A stretch of DNA of 64,000 nt from Kineosporiaceae bacterium. Lineage in GTDB: Bacteria; Actinomycetota; Actinomycetes; Actinomycetales; Kineosporiaceae. The stretch is from NCBI GenBank assembly GCA_016713225.1, contig JADJPO010000004.1:372001-436000 (forward strand), given 5' to 3'. A program made the translations under genes and the position numbers. Below are positions 33,231 through 42,101 of this stretch, piece after piece (the first letter of the stretch is position 1; each line of letters starts with the position of its first letter). The notes under the pieces were generated by a model. It did no database searches, was not told the origin of the DNA, and saw only the letters and a program-made list of their open reading frames with translations.

Positions 33231-35168
33231 TCAGTTGGTACGGGTCAGCGATCCATCCGGGTTCAGCGTCATGGTGACGGTGTCGCCGCCGACCACGACG
33301 GTCAGCGTGGTACCCGAGAGCCCCACGGAGACCTGGGAACTCGCTGCCGGCGCCACCACCGTGATCGCATTCATCGATCGGCCCAGCGTGGGGAACTGGA
33401 CGTCGAGGTTGCGGTAGGCCTTGCCGATGTCGGGCGACTGGTAGGAGCCGGCCAGTTTCGCCGACTGGGCACCCGAGCCCGCGATGCGCACCAGCGTGGT
33501 CCGTGAACTGCCCGAGGCGGCCTCGACCCGGTTGGCGCCCAGCACGCTCGCCGTCCAGCCGACCGGAAGGTGCCAGTGCTGACGCCAGGTGACCGTCTTG
33601 GGGGCACCCCAGGCGGCATCCCGGACGACGAGCAGGTCCGGGTTGCGGGCGATCAGCAGGCCGCGCCGCTGGGTGGTGTACCCCGTGCCGCCGACCACCG
33701 GGTAGCCGTAGGTCTGCGCATCGAGCAGGAAGGTGTCCGCCGGGTCGGAGGTGGTCGAGCCCAGCAGGTGCGAGCGTCGCGCGGTGGGCCGGAAGCCCCG
33801 GAACTGATCCGCGGTGACCACGTTGTGCGCATCCGGCCCGACCAGCCAGGACCGCAGGGTCGGGTTCGCGTAGCCCACGTGACCCGAGTCGACCAACCGG
33901 TCACGCCCACCGACGATCCAGGTCACCGCGGTCCGGTCGAAGTGACCGTGATTGGTCACCGGTGGCCCGTAGCGCACCGAGTAGAACGAGCTGGTGCCGA
34001 ACGGATTCCACGCCGAGCGACCGAAGATGAAGCCCGAGGTGGTGAAGTTCGCAACCCGCTGTGCCGGGGCGGTGCCGGTGGACCCCAGACTGGCCGGGTA
34101 CTCCGAGCCGGGCATCGACGGGGTCGCCGCCGCGGTGGTGTCGCCGATCTGCACCATGCGCCCGTTGGGCTGGGTGGCATGGGCCAGGAAGATCGGGATG
34201 CCGGCCATGCGCGCCGGGATGGCACCGTTGGAGGGCAACCCACAGCCGGTGTAGGTCGCGCTCACGTTGGCCCACAGCCGATAGACGTACCCCGAGTACC
34301 CGGGAGCCTGTTCCAGCGGCACCCCGTCGGCGCCGATGGACGCCACGAGTTGCTTGCCCAGCCGGTTCACCGCGAGATTGCGATAGGTCGGCGAGCTGAA
34401 CACGCACCCGACCGCGAGGACGCCGAGATCTTGATCCATCGCCTGGTTGGGAACCGCGGCGTAGTGGGCCGAGGAGGACAGGTAGGCCGCGTGAGCCTTG
34501 GCCGCGGTGGCCAGCCACGCGGGGGTGTTGGCCGGGCCGAGGGTCTCGGCCAGACAGGCCAGGAACTGCGTGCGGTGGGCAAAGGAGCTGACCTGCACGC
34601 GGTCGGGTGACGTGGCGACCTTCGGGTAGGTGTCGAGGTAGTTCTTGGTCGCCCCCAGCGCCAGGGCCAGGGCGTCCCAGCGCTCGTCGGTGGTCGGCGT
34701 CCGGCCCACGCCGTTGGCGTCGAGGTAGCGACTACCGCCCCCGGTGGCGACCAAGGCGCCCATCCACTTCAGCGAGTGCAACCAGCTCTGCCAGGAGATG
34801 TCGCCGTACGGGTTCTTGGCCCAGCCGACCGTCACCTTGGCAGGTGCTCCCCACGCCGTCGTCACCGACGCCGGCATGCTGGCCACCGGATAGGTCGACC
34901 GGCCACCGGAGGTGTACCGGCCGGTCTTGACCACCAGATAAGGGTTCGTGGTGGTCAGGCCCGAGTACCCGGGACAGGATCGCTGAGTGAGGGTGGGTGG
35001 TGGGCCGCTCGCCGCCTGGGCAGGTGAGACGGTGGGTGCGAACACCACGGCAGCGGGCCCGGACATCAGCACCGCGATCAGGACCGCGATCAGGACCGTG
35101 ATCGGCGCCGTGATCGGTGCCCTGGTGGTCGACCCCGGCCGCCCGCTCGTCCTCACCGATGCGTGCAC
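33231..35168 (-). CDS. Secreted heparinase II/III-like protein
   Basis: A 645-residue protein. The start GTG 35168 has AGAGGAG 7 nt upstream; a longer frame to 35210 exists. The N-terminal hydrophobic stretch (APITAPITVLIAVLIAVLMS) is a signal peptide or anchor ending at a probable AQAASG cleavage site. An alpha/alpha-type region follows. The C-terminal beta domain includes FIFGRSAWNP, GHFDRTAVTWIVGG, DSGHVGYANP and DAHNVVTADQF, the pattern of heparinase II/III-type polysaccharide lyases. The substrate, probably an acidic polysaccharide, is not predictable. The signal region is encoded by a 12-bp repeat. Confidence 0.78.
   Translation of the reverse strand: MHASVRTSGRPGSTTRAPITAPITVLIAVLIAVLMSGPAAVVFAPTVSPAQAASGPPPTLTQRSCPGYSGLTTTNPYLVVKTGRYTSGGRSTYPVASMPASVTTAWGAPAKVTVGWAKNPYGDISWQSWLHSLKWMGALVATGGGSRYLDANGVGRTPTTDERWDALALALGATKNYLDTYPKVATSPDRVQVSSFAHRTQFLACLAETLGPANTPAWLATAAKAHAAYLSSSAHYAAVPNQAMDQDLGVLAVGCVFSSPTYRNLAVNRLGKQLVASIGADGVPLEQAPGYSGYVYRLWANVSATYTGCGLPSNGAIPARMAGIPIFLAHATQPNGRMVQIGDTTAAATPSMPGSEYPASLGSTGTAPAQRVANFTTSGFIFGRSAWNPFGTSSFYSVRYGPPVTNHGHFDRTAVTWIVGGRDRLVDSGHVGYANPTLRSWLVGPDAHNVVTADQFRGFRPTARRSHLLGSTTSDPADTFLLDAQTYGYPVVGGTGYTTQRRGLLIARNPDLLVVRDAAWGAPKTVTWRQHWHLPVGWTASVLGANRVEAASGSSRTTLVRIAGSGAQSAKLAGSYQSPDIGKAYRNLDVQFPTLGRSMNAITVVAPAASSQVSVGLSGTTLTVVVGGDTVTMTLNPDGSLTRTN
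35071..35118. repeat. 12-bp tandem repeat in signal-peptide coding region
   Basis: ACCGCGATCAGG at 35071 and 35083, then two diverged copies (ACCGTGATCGGC, GCCGTGATCGGT) to 35118. On the minus strand they encode the repeated hydrophobic tetrapeptides of the heparinase-like protein's signal or anchor helix. Copy change would alter helix length without shifting frame. Confidence 0.75.
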
Positions 35169-35325
35169 GGGCCGCTCCTCTTGCCGTCCTGACCGCCCCC
35201 GCGGGGGCATGACGCCTGCCGGTCAGGTATCGGCACCCGGGCCGAATGGCTCCAACCTCGTGACCCGAACGGACGCCGGGCACCACGTTCGGCCCATCGA
35301 CGGGCGGCAACGGCCCGCCACGCGC

Positions 35326-36828
35326 TCAGGCGAGGTTGCGGCGCTGCGGCTTACGCGCGACGTCGTGGCTCTCGTCGGTGCTGGTGTACTCGTGGACGCC
35401 TCGGCCGTCACCCTTGGCCAGGTACATGGCGACATCGGCCAGGCGCAGCAGGTCGCTGCGACCCGCCGCGGGGTGCGCCGCGAGATCCACCACCCCGATG
35501 CTCACGCCGATCGAGATCCCTCCGGGCATCGCCAGCGCGGCCACGGCGGCGACCAACGCGTCCGCCAGCACACCCCCGTCACCCGACTGCGTCGTCCGAG
35601 CCAGGACGGCGAACTCGTCCCCACCCATCCGCACCACGGTGGACCCGGCAGGCGCCGTCCCCCGCAACTCAGCGGCAACCTGGATCAGCGCCTGGTCGCC
35701 CGCGGCGTGGCCGAACCTGTCGTTGACCTCCTTGAACCGGTCGAGGTCCGCCAGCAGCAGCACCGCGTCGACCGGGCCCTCGCCCGCCAGGCCGTCGAGC
35801 ACCTCGTACAGCACCCGGCGGTTGGCCAGCCCGGTGAGTTCGTCGGTGCGAGCCTGTTCGCGAACCCCGGCGAGTTCACGCATCTCGACGTAGGCCGTGA
35901 ACATGCGCAGCAGGGCACTCACCAGACACGCCGCCGCGAGGACGACGCCCAGCCGCGGTAGCCGGCGCTCGGTGCCGAACGACATCACGCTCAGAGCCAC
36001 CGCGGCCGACCCGATGGTGATGCCGAACGCCGTCACGCTCCAGGACTGCCCGGCCCGCCGGGATGCCGGACCCGTCACCGCGACCAGGCCGACGACCGCC
36101 GAGGCCACCATCCACACTCCGTCCACCGGGTATCCGGTCAGCCAACTCCCGTCGGCCATCCCCAGGGCATAGCGCCAGTCGGCAACGGCGAACAGGGACA
36201 TCCCGAGGGCCACCCACCCCGACATCCGCTCCGGCTGGTGGCCCGACAGCGCGACCGCGATCAGCAGCAGGGCCGCCAGGATCAGGTCCATCAGCGGGAA
36301 GACCAGCACCACGGTCAGGCCGAGGAGATCGTGACCGATCGTCGCGAGCGCTCGAGGCACGACCAGGCAGACCATGATCGAGGCAGCGGCCAGCACGCCG
36401 GTCACGGCTTCGAGCACCTGGCTGACCCCCGACGGGCGCCATCGACCGCGATAGGCCAGCACCACCGCAGCCAGGGCGCAAGGGTAGGAACAGATGAAGA
36501 TCAGGGTGCTGAGGGAGACCAGCGAGGCGTGACCGCCCTCCACCGTGTTCGACACGAGGTTGCCGAACGTCATGCACCACATCCAGGCGGCCACCGGGGC
36601 GATCCACCGCCGGTTGCGAGGGTCCGCGACCGCCCGTGCCGTGGCATGCGCGGCGACCAAGGCGAAGGCCGGTACCTGCAGGCCCAGTTCGCGCCAGGTG
36701 TGCGGACCCCGCGGTCCGGCGAGGAGCGCGACGAGGTAGACGGCGATGACCGTCCCGGCCATCCAGCGCAGCCAGCGGGTCGTCCGGGAATCACCGGACG
36801 ACGAGTCCGCGGTGCTCATCCGGGTCAC
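35326..36828 (-). CDS. Membrane diguanylate cyclase (GGDEF)
   Basis: A 500-residue protein. An N-terminal membrane sensor with about nine hydrophobic segments (from WLRWMAGTVIAVYLVALLAG to about residue 315) precedes a GGDEF domain with DELTGLANRR, LADLDRFKEVNDRFGHAAGD and the intact signature RMGGDEFAVLART. It should make cyclic di-GMP from GTP. No RxxD inhibitory site is found five residues before GGDEF, so product inhibition may be absent. GTG 36828 is preferred because GGAGGAG lies about 9 nt upstream; ATG 36819 is the alternative. No EAL domain. Confidence 0.92.
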   Translation of the reverse strand: MTRMSTADSSSGDSRTTRWLRWMAGTVIAVYLVALLAGPRGPHTWRELGLQVPAFALVAAHATARAVADPRNRRWIAPVAAWMWCMTFGNLVSNTVEGGHASLVSLSTLIFICSYPCALAAVVLAYRGRWRPSGVSQVLEAVTGVLAAASIMVCLVVPRALATIGHDLLGLTVVLVFPLMDLILAALLLIAVALSGHQPERMSGWVALGMSLFAVADWRYALGMADGSWLTGYPVDGVWMVASAVVGLVAVTGPASRRAGQSWSVTAFGITIGSAAVALSVMSFGTERRLPRLGVVLAAACLVSALLRMFTAYVEMRELAGVREQARTDELTGLANRRVLYEVLDGLAGEGPVDAVLLLADLDRFKEVNDRFGHAAGDQALIQVAAELRGTAPAGSTVVRMGGDEFAVLARTTQSGDGGVLADALVAAVAALAMPGGISIGVSIGVVDLAAHPAAGRSDLLRLADVAMYLAKGDGRGVHEYTSTDESHDVARKPQRRNLA

Positions 36829-37040
36829 CGATCCCCGCTCCTCCACCCGCCAGGCAGCTTCGCCGACCTGCATGGGACGGCCCCGACCCAGAACCGGAAC
36901 CACGCATACCAGTCGTATCCCATTGGATCACCTGGAGGAACGTCGGAACGTCGCTGGTCGCAAGGACCCGCCCGGAGAGTCGTCCGACGGTCGCGGGAGC
37001 GATCGTGGCCGAGAGCGCCACCCGTCGACGGGCCGAGCCG

Positions 37041-38003
37041 TCAGATCACGGTGGGCAGATGCGTCGGCCGGGTCATCCGGGGCGCGCGACGCGGGCGGGC
37101 CGCACCGTCGAGCTCGAGCAACCGCTGTACCCGGTATCGATGGCCGCGATAGCACTCGATCAGCTCGGCGCATCCGGCGTCGTCCAGCACCTGCCCGCTC
37201 AGCGCCCACGAGACATTGCGCGAGACGTGGAAGTCGCTCCACGAGAACGCGTCCGGGTCGCCGTGCGCGCGCTGGCGAACCTCCGCGGCGGTCCACACCC
37301 CCACCCCGGGCACCACCCGCAACGCTGCCGCGATCCGCTCGCCCGCACCCTCGCCGTCCAGGGAGGTGGTCGCCTCGAGGCGACCGGCCACCCCGGCCGC
37401 CGCGATGATCACCCGGCGCCGGGCGTCCTCGACGCCGGCGCGCAGGTACTCCCACGACGGGATCGCCGCCCAGGTCCGGGGCGCCGGGGGCACCTGCATC
37501 CCGTGGGCGAAGGTGCCCTCGACCCCACCCGGACCCGGTGCCACCTCACCGAACCGGCGCACCAACGACCGCCACGCGGCGTGCGCCTCACCGCCGGTCA
37601 CCCGCTGTTCCAGCGCCGCCGCGGCGAGCGCCTCGAACACCGCGCGAGTGCGCATCACCCGCCAGCCGGGCCGGGCTCGCCAGGCGGTCACCAGCCGGGG
37701 GTGTTCGGGCAGCGGCGTGAACGCCGCGGCGTCGTCGCGCGCCCCCAGCAACTCCGGGACGCCGTCCAGCAGCCAGTCCGCGCCCTCACCCCAGGCGTGG
37801 GCCACCACCTCGCCGGCCGCCGGATCACTCGCCAAGCGCAGCAGCCCCGGGCCGTCCGGGGTGCGGGTGGCCCGCCAGAGGACGCCGTCCGGCTGCACCC
37901 GGAAGCAGGGGTCACCGCGCCCCCGCCCGAGGGCGGACAGCGTGGCGCGCAGCGACACCGGATACCCCGGCGCCCAGGTGCGCTGTCGCGGCTGCTCACT
38001 CAC
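37041..38003 (-). CDS. AlkA-like DNA-3-methyladenine glycosylase
   Basis: A 320-residue HhH-GPD base-excision glycosylase. ALEQRVTGGEAHAAW matches the helix that begins the core. The helix-hairpin-helix is VVPGVGVWTAAEVRQRAHGD. The catalytic Asp is expected in FSWSDFHVSRNVSW. It should remove alkylated bases. ALEQRVT replaces the common ILGQQVS. It starts 4 nt after the flippase-like gene, so it is read from that gene's leaderless promoter even though the functions look unrelated. Confidence 0.87.
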   Translation of the reverse strand: MSEQPRQRTWAPGYPVSLRATLSALGRGRGDPCFRVQPDGVLWRATRTPDGPGLLRLASDPAAGEVVAHAWGEGADWLLDGVPELLGARDDAAAFTPLPEHPRLVTAWRARPGWRVMRTRAVFEALAAAALEQRVTGGEAHAAWRSLVRRFGEVAPGPGGVEGTFAHGMQVPPAPRTWAAIPSWEYLRAGVEDARRRVIIAAAGVAGRLEATTSLDGEGAGERIAAALRVVPGVGVWTAAEVRQRAHGDPDAFSWSDFHVSRNVSWALSGQVLDDAGCAELIECYRGHRYRVQRLLELDGAARPRRAPRMTRPTHLPTVI

Positions 38004-38007
38004 CGGA

Positions 38008-38970
38008 TCACCCGGGCCGGTGCCGACGTCCCAGCCCGTAGCCCAGGCCCGCGGCGACCAGGTCGGCCAGGCTGAACAGTGCCCGCGAGATCATCACCAG
38101 CACCAGCAGCGAGCCGCCGTCCAGCACCGAGGCCAGCGCCGCGATCAAGGCCAGCTCGCGGGCCCCGGCACCGGCCGGGGCGATCACCACCATCAGCCCG
38201 ACGGCCCAGGCCAGCGCATACCCGCCCACGGCCAGCGCGAAGGTGCGCAAGGTCAACGGGGCACCCAGCCCGCCGGCGAGCAGCCACACCTGTGCCCCGG
38301 CGGCCAGCCACGACCCGATCGCCCAGGCGATGCCGATGGCCGTACCGCGCAGCGACGGCGGATGTTCCAGCGGCTCACCACCGATGGCGCCGAGCAAGCG
38401 GTCGAGCAGCGGCCCGAGCACCCGCGGGTGCAGCACGACCAGCAACGGCACCACCAGCAGCAGCGTCCAGGCGAACGACCCCTCGGCCACCTGCGGGACG
38501 AACGGGAACGCACCGATCACCACCACCAGCGCGGTGGCCGCCGACAGCAGGATCATCACCAGGGTTGCCGCCGCCGTCCGGCGCCGCGGAACCCCGTGGT
38601 CACGAGCCAGTTCGGCCTGCACCACCACCGGCCACAGGCTGCCGGGCATGTACTTGCCGATCTGCCCCACGAAGAACACCCGGGCAGCCACCGGTAGCGG
38701 CAGCCGTGAGCCCAGGTCGGCCAACAGGGCACGCCAGGCCATCCCGGTCAGGGCGAGGTTGGCCACGGTCGCAGCCGCGGCGGCCACCACGAAGCCGGCG
38801 TCGAGTCGCGAGAGGGCATCGAGCACCTGGGTCCGCCGGCTGTTGACCGCCCAGATGGCCAGCACGACGGCCACGGCGCCGAAGCCCCAGCGCACGAGGG
38901 GCGAGCGACCGAGCGCCAGGACTCGCTTCACCAGCGCGGCGACGCCCCCGTCAGCCACCTGAATGCTCAC
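38008..38970 (-). CDS. Lysylphosphatidylglycerol synthase TM region / UPF0104 membrane protein
   Basis: A 320-residue protein with about eight membrane segments, no soluble domain, and the family motifs VFFVGQIGKYMPGSLWPVVVQ and MVVIAPAGAGARELALIAAL. The family includes the flippase half of MprF and glycan-linked AglD/UPF0104 proteins. It is paralogous to the gene at 41110-42057 and both flank a glycosyltransferase-methyltransferase fusion gene, so lipid-linked sugar translocation is a reasonable inference. GTG 38970 follows a TAGGTT box by 6 nt. Confidence 0.85.
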   Translation of the reverse strand: MSIQVADGGVAALVKRVLALGRSPLVRWGFGAVAVVLAIWAVNSRRTQVLDALSRLDAGFVVAAAAATVANLALTGMAWRALLADLGSRLPLPVAARVFFVGQIGKYMPGSLWPVVVQAELARDHGVPRRRTAAATLVMILLSAATALVVVIGAFPFVPQVAEGSFAWTLLLVVPLLVVLHPRVLGPLLDRLLGAIGGEPLEHPPSLRGTAIGIAWAIGSWLAAGAQVWLLAGGLGAPLTLRTFALAVGGYALAWAVGLMVVIAPAGAGARELALIAALASVLDGGSLLVLVMISRALFSLADLVAAGLGYGLGRRHRPG

Positions 38971-38976
38971 CCACCG

Positions 38977-38982
38977 AACCTA
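38977..38982 (-). promoter_or_regulatory. -10 box (TAGGTT) of flippase-like gene
   Basis: On the minus strand TAGGTT is followed by CGGTGG and then GTG 38970. Leaderless start. It is 67 bp from the opposite-strand promoter of the GT-methyltransferase gene. Confidence 0.55.
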
Positions 38983-39049
38983 CCTCGCCCTCGTGAGCCT
39001 CGTGAGCCCTCGCGGGCACAGCCGCCGAACCGTGCTCACCTCCGCCCGG

Positions 39050-39055
39050 TAGGGT
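39050..39055 (+). promoter_or_regulatory. -10 box (TAGGGT) of GT-methyltransferase gene
   Basis: TAGGGT ends 8 nt before GTG 39064. It supports GTG 39064 over ATG 39073 and suggests a leaderless mRNA. Confidence 0.5.
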
Positions 39056-39063
39056 CGCCCTCC

Positions 39064-41028
39064 GTGCGGGTGATGGCGTTCGGGACGTACGACGCGCGGG
39101 TCCACCCCCGGGTCGGCGTGCTGATCGACGGTTTGCGCGCGCACGGCGTCCAGGTGCGTGAGGTGAACCGGCCGCTGGGGCTCGACACGGCGGCCCGGGT
39201 CGACCTGTTGCGTCACCCGTGGCGGCTACCGCTGCTCGGCCTGCGGCTGGCCGGTCGATGGTCGCGGCTCGCGGTGGCCGGGGTGCGCCTGGCCCGCAGC
39301 TGGCAGCCGGACGCCGTCCTGGTCGGCTATCTCGGCCACTTCGACGTCGTGCTCGCCCGGCGACTGTTCCGCCGCACCCCCCTGGTGCTCGACCACCTGA
39401 TCTTCGCCGCCGACACCGCGGCCGATCGAGGCGAGTCCGGCCAGGTCAAGCAGGCGCTGCTGCGCCGGCTGGATCGGGCCGCGATCACCGCCGCCGATGT
39501 GGTGGTGCTCGACACCCAGGCCCATGCCCGGCTGCTGGCCGAGTTGATGCCCGACGCGGCGGCCAAGGCGGTGGTGGCCCTGGTCGGGGCACCGGCCGAG
39601 TGGGTCGCCGCCGGCCGGCGGCGGCAGACGGCCACCCCGGCACCGGACCGCGAGCTCTCGGTGATCTTCTACGGCCTGTTCACCCCGCTGCAGGGCGCCA
39701 CCGTGATCGGTCGGGCGCTCGCCCTGCTGGCCGCCGATCCGGGGCCCGGGCGCATCCGGGTGAGCATGGTCGGGCACGGCCAGGACCGGGACGCCGCCCG
39801 CGCCTCGGCTGCCGCCACCCCGGACGTCACCTGGATCGACTGGGTCGACCCGGGTGAGCTGCCGACGCTGGCCGCCGGCCACGATGTCTGTCTGGGGATC
39901 TTCGGTACCGGCCCGAAGGCGCTGCGCGTGGTGCCGAACAAGGTGTTCCAGGGCGCGGCCGCCGGGTGCGTCATCGTCACCTCCGACACCGAGCCGCAGC
40001 GCACCGTCCTGGGCGAGGCCGCCTGCTACGTGCCCCCCGGGGACGCCACGGCGCTGGCGGCAGCCCTGCGTGACCTGGCCGCCGACCCGGTGCGCCGGGC
40101 CGACCTGCGCCGCCGGAGCACCGAGCTGGCGGGCGAGAACTTCACCGCGTCGGCCGTCGCGGCACCGCTGTACCGGCGGCTGGTGGAGCTCACCGGTCCC
40201 GGATCGTCCGGGCTCATCGCGGCGCCAGAACGTGAGAGGTTGACCGACGTGACCTCCTCTCCCCTGCCACCGCTGCCTCCCCTGGCCCCCCGGGCCTGGC
40301 TGCGGTACGACCTGGTCGGGCGAATCCTCGATCGCCTGCAACCGGCCTCGGTGCTCGAGATGGGCTGCGGCCAGGGCGGTTTCGGTGCCCGGCTGGCGGC
40401 CCGGGCCGACTACGTCGGGGTCGAGCCGGACCAGCTCGCGGCCACGGTGGCCACCGCTCGCATCGCTCCGCTGGGCGGCACCGTGCTGCAGGGCGACCAG
40501 CACGCCGTCCCGGCGGGGTCGGGCTATGACCTGGTGTGCGCCTTCGAGGTGCTCGAACACCTCGAACACGACGCCGAGATGCTGGGGGTCTGGGCCGGGT
40601 TCGTGCGTCCCGGCGGGCACCTGCTGATCTCGGTCCCGGCGTGGCCGGATCGGTTCGGCCCGATGGACACCCACGCGGGGCACTACCGCCGGTACACCCC
40701 GGCGGGCCTGGACGGGTTGCTCGTCGCCGCCGGGCTCGAGCCGGTGAGCACCCAGGTCTACGGCTGGCCACTCGGCTATGCCCTCGAGGCGGTGCGCAAC
40801 CCGATCGATGCCCGCAAGCTCGCCCGCGAGGCCCAGCTGGCTGCCGACGCCGGGCGCGCCTTGTCGAACGAGGAACTGACCGCATCGACCGGGCGCACCT
40901 TCCAGCCCCGCACCGCGCTGGTCGGGACGGCGGTCGCCGTGGCCACCACCCCGTTCCGCTATCTGCAGCGCCTCACCACGGCGCGCGGCACGGGTCTGGT
41001 CGCCCTGGCTCGCAAACCCCTCGCCTGA
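39064..41028 (+). CDS. Glycosyltransferase-methyltransferase fusion
   Basis: A 654-residue two-domain protein. Residues 1-385 are a GT-B glycosyltransferase (family 4-like): MAFGTYDARVHPRVGVLIDG, then GLFTPLQGATVIGRAL, and the donor-side segment KALRVVPNKVFQGAAAGCVI. After a Pro-rich linker (SPLPPLPPLAPRAWL), residues 415-654 are a class I SAM methyltransferase: VLEMGCGQGGFGARLAARAD, YDLVCAFEVLEHLEHDAEML, and VRPGGHLLISVPAWPD. Fusion implies methylation of the sugar or lipid the first domain makes. It lies between two flippase-like paralogues and near a GT2, an envelope glycolipid island. Substrates unknown. Confidence 0.88.
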   Translation: MRVMAFGTYDARVHPRVGVLIDGLRAHGVQVREVNRPLGLDTAARVDLLRHPWRLPLLGLRLAGRWSRLAVAGVRLARSWQPDAVLVGYLGHFDVVLARRLFRRTPLVLDHLIFAADTAADRGESGQVKQALLRRLDRAAITAADVVVLDTQAHARLLAELMPDAAAKAVVALVGAPAEWVAAGRRRQTATPAPDRELSVIFYGLFTPLQGATVIGRALALLAADPGPGRIRVSMVGHGQDRDAARASAAATPDVTWIDWVDPGELPTLAAGHDVCLGIFGTGPKALRVVPNKVFQGAAAGCVIVTSDTEPQRTVLGEAACYVPPGDATALAAALRDLAADPVRRADLRRRSTELAGENFTASAVAAPLYRRLVELTGPGSSGLIAAPERERLTDVTSSPLPPLPPLAPRAWLRYDLVGRILDRLQPASVLEMGCGQGGFGARLAARADYVGVEPDQLAATVATARIAPLGGTVLQGDQHAVPAGSGYDLVCAFEVLEHLEHDAEMLGVWAGFVRPGGHLLISVPAWPDRFGPMDTHAGHYRRYTPAGLDGLLVAAGLEPVSTQVYGWPLGYALEAVRNPIDARKLAREAQLAADAGRALSNEELTASTGRTFQPRTALVGTAVAVATTPFRYLQRLTTARGTGLVALARKPLA

Positions 41029-41045
41029 CGCGCCTCACGCACCCG

Positions 41046-41114
41046 CATGATCACCGTTGGGAATCCGCAATCCGGGGTTTTCGTCCCAGATCCGGATTCC
41101 AAACGGTGATCATG
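41046..41114. repeat. Family B intergenic hairpin (22-bp arms)
   Basis: Arms 41046-41067 and 41093-41114 pair at 21 of 22 positions. Each outer end carries CATGATCACCGTT or its complement, the same terminal motif as the element at 58343-58415. The element lies between converging genes, and its right arm contains the stop codon of the flippase-like gene (41110-41112). Confidence 0.85.
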
Positions 41115-42057
41115 GCTCGGGGTCAGCGGGAGTGGGCGACGCGGGGACGGTCCGCCGGACGGCGAGCGCCGCCGCACCGGCGAGCACCAGGTCGGCCGAG
41201 GTGACCACGAGCCGCGCCAGCAGTGCCACCACCAGACCGGCCGTGGTGGGCATCACCGTGGCCAGCACCGCGACCAGTGCCCCCTCGCGGGCGCCGGCAC
41301 CCGCCGGGGCGACGACCACCACCAGCCCGGCCAGCCAGGCCAGGGCGTAGCCACCGATCGTCAGCGCCAGCGACCGCCAGCTCGACGTCAACCCGAGCGG
41401 CACCGCCAGGGCCAGCACCATCGCCCCCGCGCAGGCCCACTCGAGCAGCGCCCAACCGCCGGCCACCAGGGTGGCGCGCCGCGTCGTCCGGGTTCCCAGG
41501 GGTTCCCGCCGGACGGCGCGCAGTCCGGCGTCCAGCACCCGCCCCAGTACCGCGGGGTGCAGCACCGTGAACGACGGGACGGCGAGCAACACCAGCCAGC
41601 GGGTGCCACCGCCGACGTCCGGACGCAGCGGCACGGTCAGGGCGATGAGCACCGTGCCCGCGGCGATCGTGATCAACATCGTGATCACCGACGTCGCCAC
41701 GGTGCGGCGCGGGGACACCTGGTGCCGACGGCCGATCTCGGCCTGCATCACCATGGGCCAGACGCTGCCCGGCAGGTACTTACCCAACTGCCCCAGCAGG
41801 AAGATCTCGGCGGCAGCAGGTACCGGCAACCGGTGCCCCAGGTCGATCAGCACCGTGCGCCAGACCATGGCGCTACAGGCCACCAGGCCCAGGCCCGCGA
41901 CGAAGGCGAGCAGCAGGTCGAGCGCGCTGAGCTGCTGGATCGCCGCCAACGCGGCATGACGTTCGCGCACCAGCACCCACGCACCCAGGCCGACGGCCAC
42001 GAGCAGCAGCAGCCGCGTCGTCCAGGGCGAACGGGCCAGCGCCATCAGGCGGCTCAC
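41110..42057 (-). CDS. Lysylphosphatidylglycerol synthase TM region / UPF0104 membrane protein, second paralogue
   Basis: A 315-residue polytopic protein with the motifs IFLLGQLGKYLPGSVWPMVM and VVVVAPAGAGAREGALVAVL, matching the protein at 38008-38970 along its length. GTG 42057 was selected because VSRLMALARSPW aligns with VKRVLALGRSPL of the paralogue; ATG 42045 is the alternative. It starts 44 bp after the GT2 gene, suggesting cotranscription. Two copies around the GT-methyltransferase fusion suggest either duplication followed by specialisation or two different lipid-linked substrates. Confidence 0.85.
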   Translation of the reverse strand: MSRLMALARSPWTTRLLLLVAVGLGAWVLVRERHAALAAIQQLSALDLLLAFVAGLGLVACSAMVWRTVLIDLGHRLPVPAAAEIFLLGQLGKYLPGSVWPMVMQAEIGRRHQVSPRRTVATSVITMLITIAAGTVLIALTVPLRPDVGGGTRWLVLLAVPSFTVLHPAVLGRVLDAGLRAVRREPLGTRTTRRATLVAGGWALLEWACAGAMVLALAVPLGLTSSWRSLALTIGGYALAWLAGLVVVVAPAGAGAREGALVAVLATVMPTTAGLVVALLARLVVTSADLVLAGAAALAVRRTVPASPTPADPEP

Positions 42058-42101
42058 CCGCGGCGCCCCCCGAGGCGGACCCAGGATGCGGGACGCACGG
42101 C

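Noticed and set aside
36829..37040. Possible small gene or operator (ATACCAGTCGTAT) between the AlkA-like and GGDEF genes
   Set aside because: The inverted repeat has only 4-bp arms, and no frame there shows coding character.
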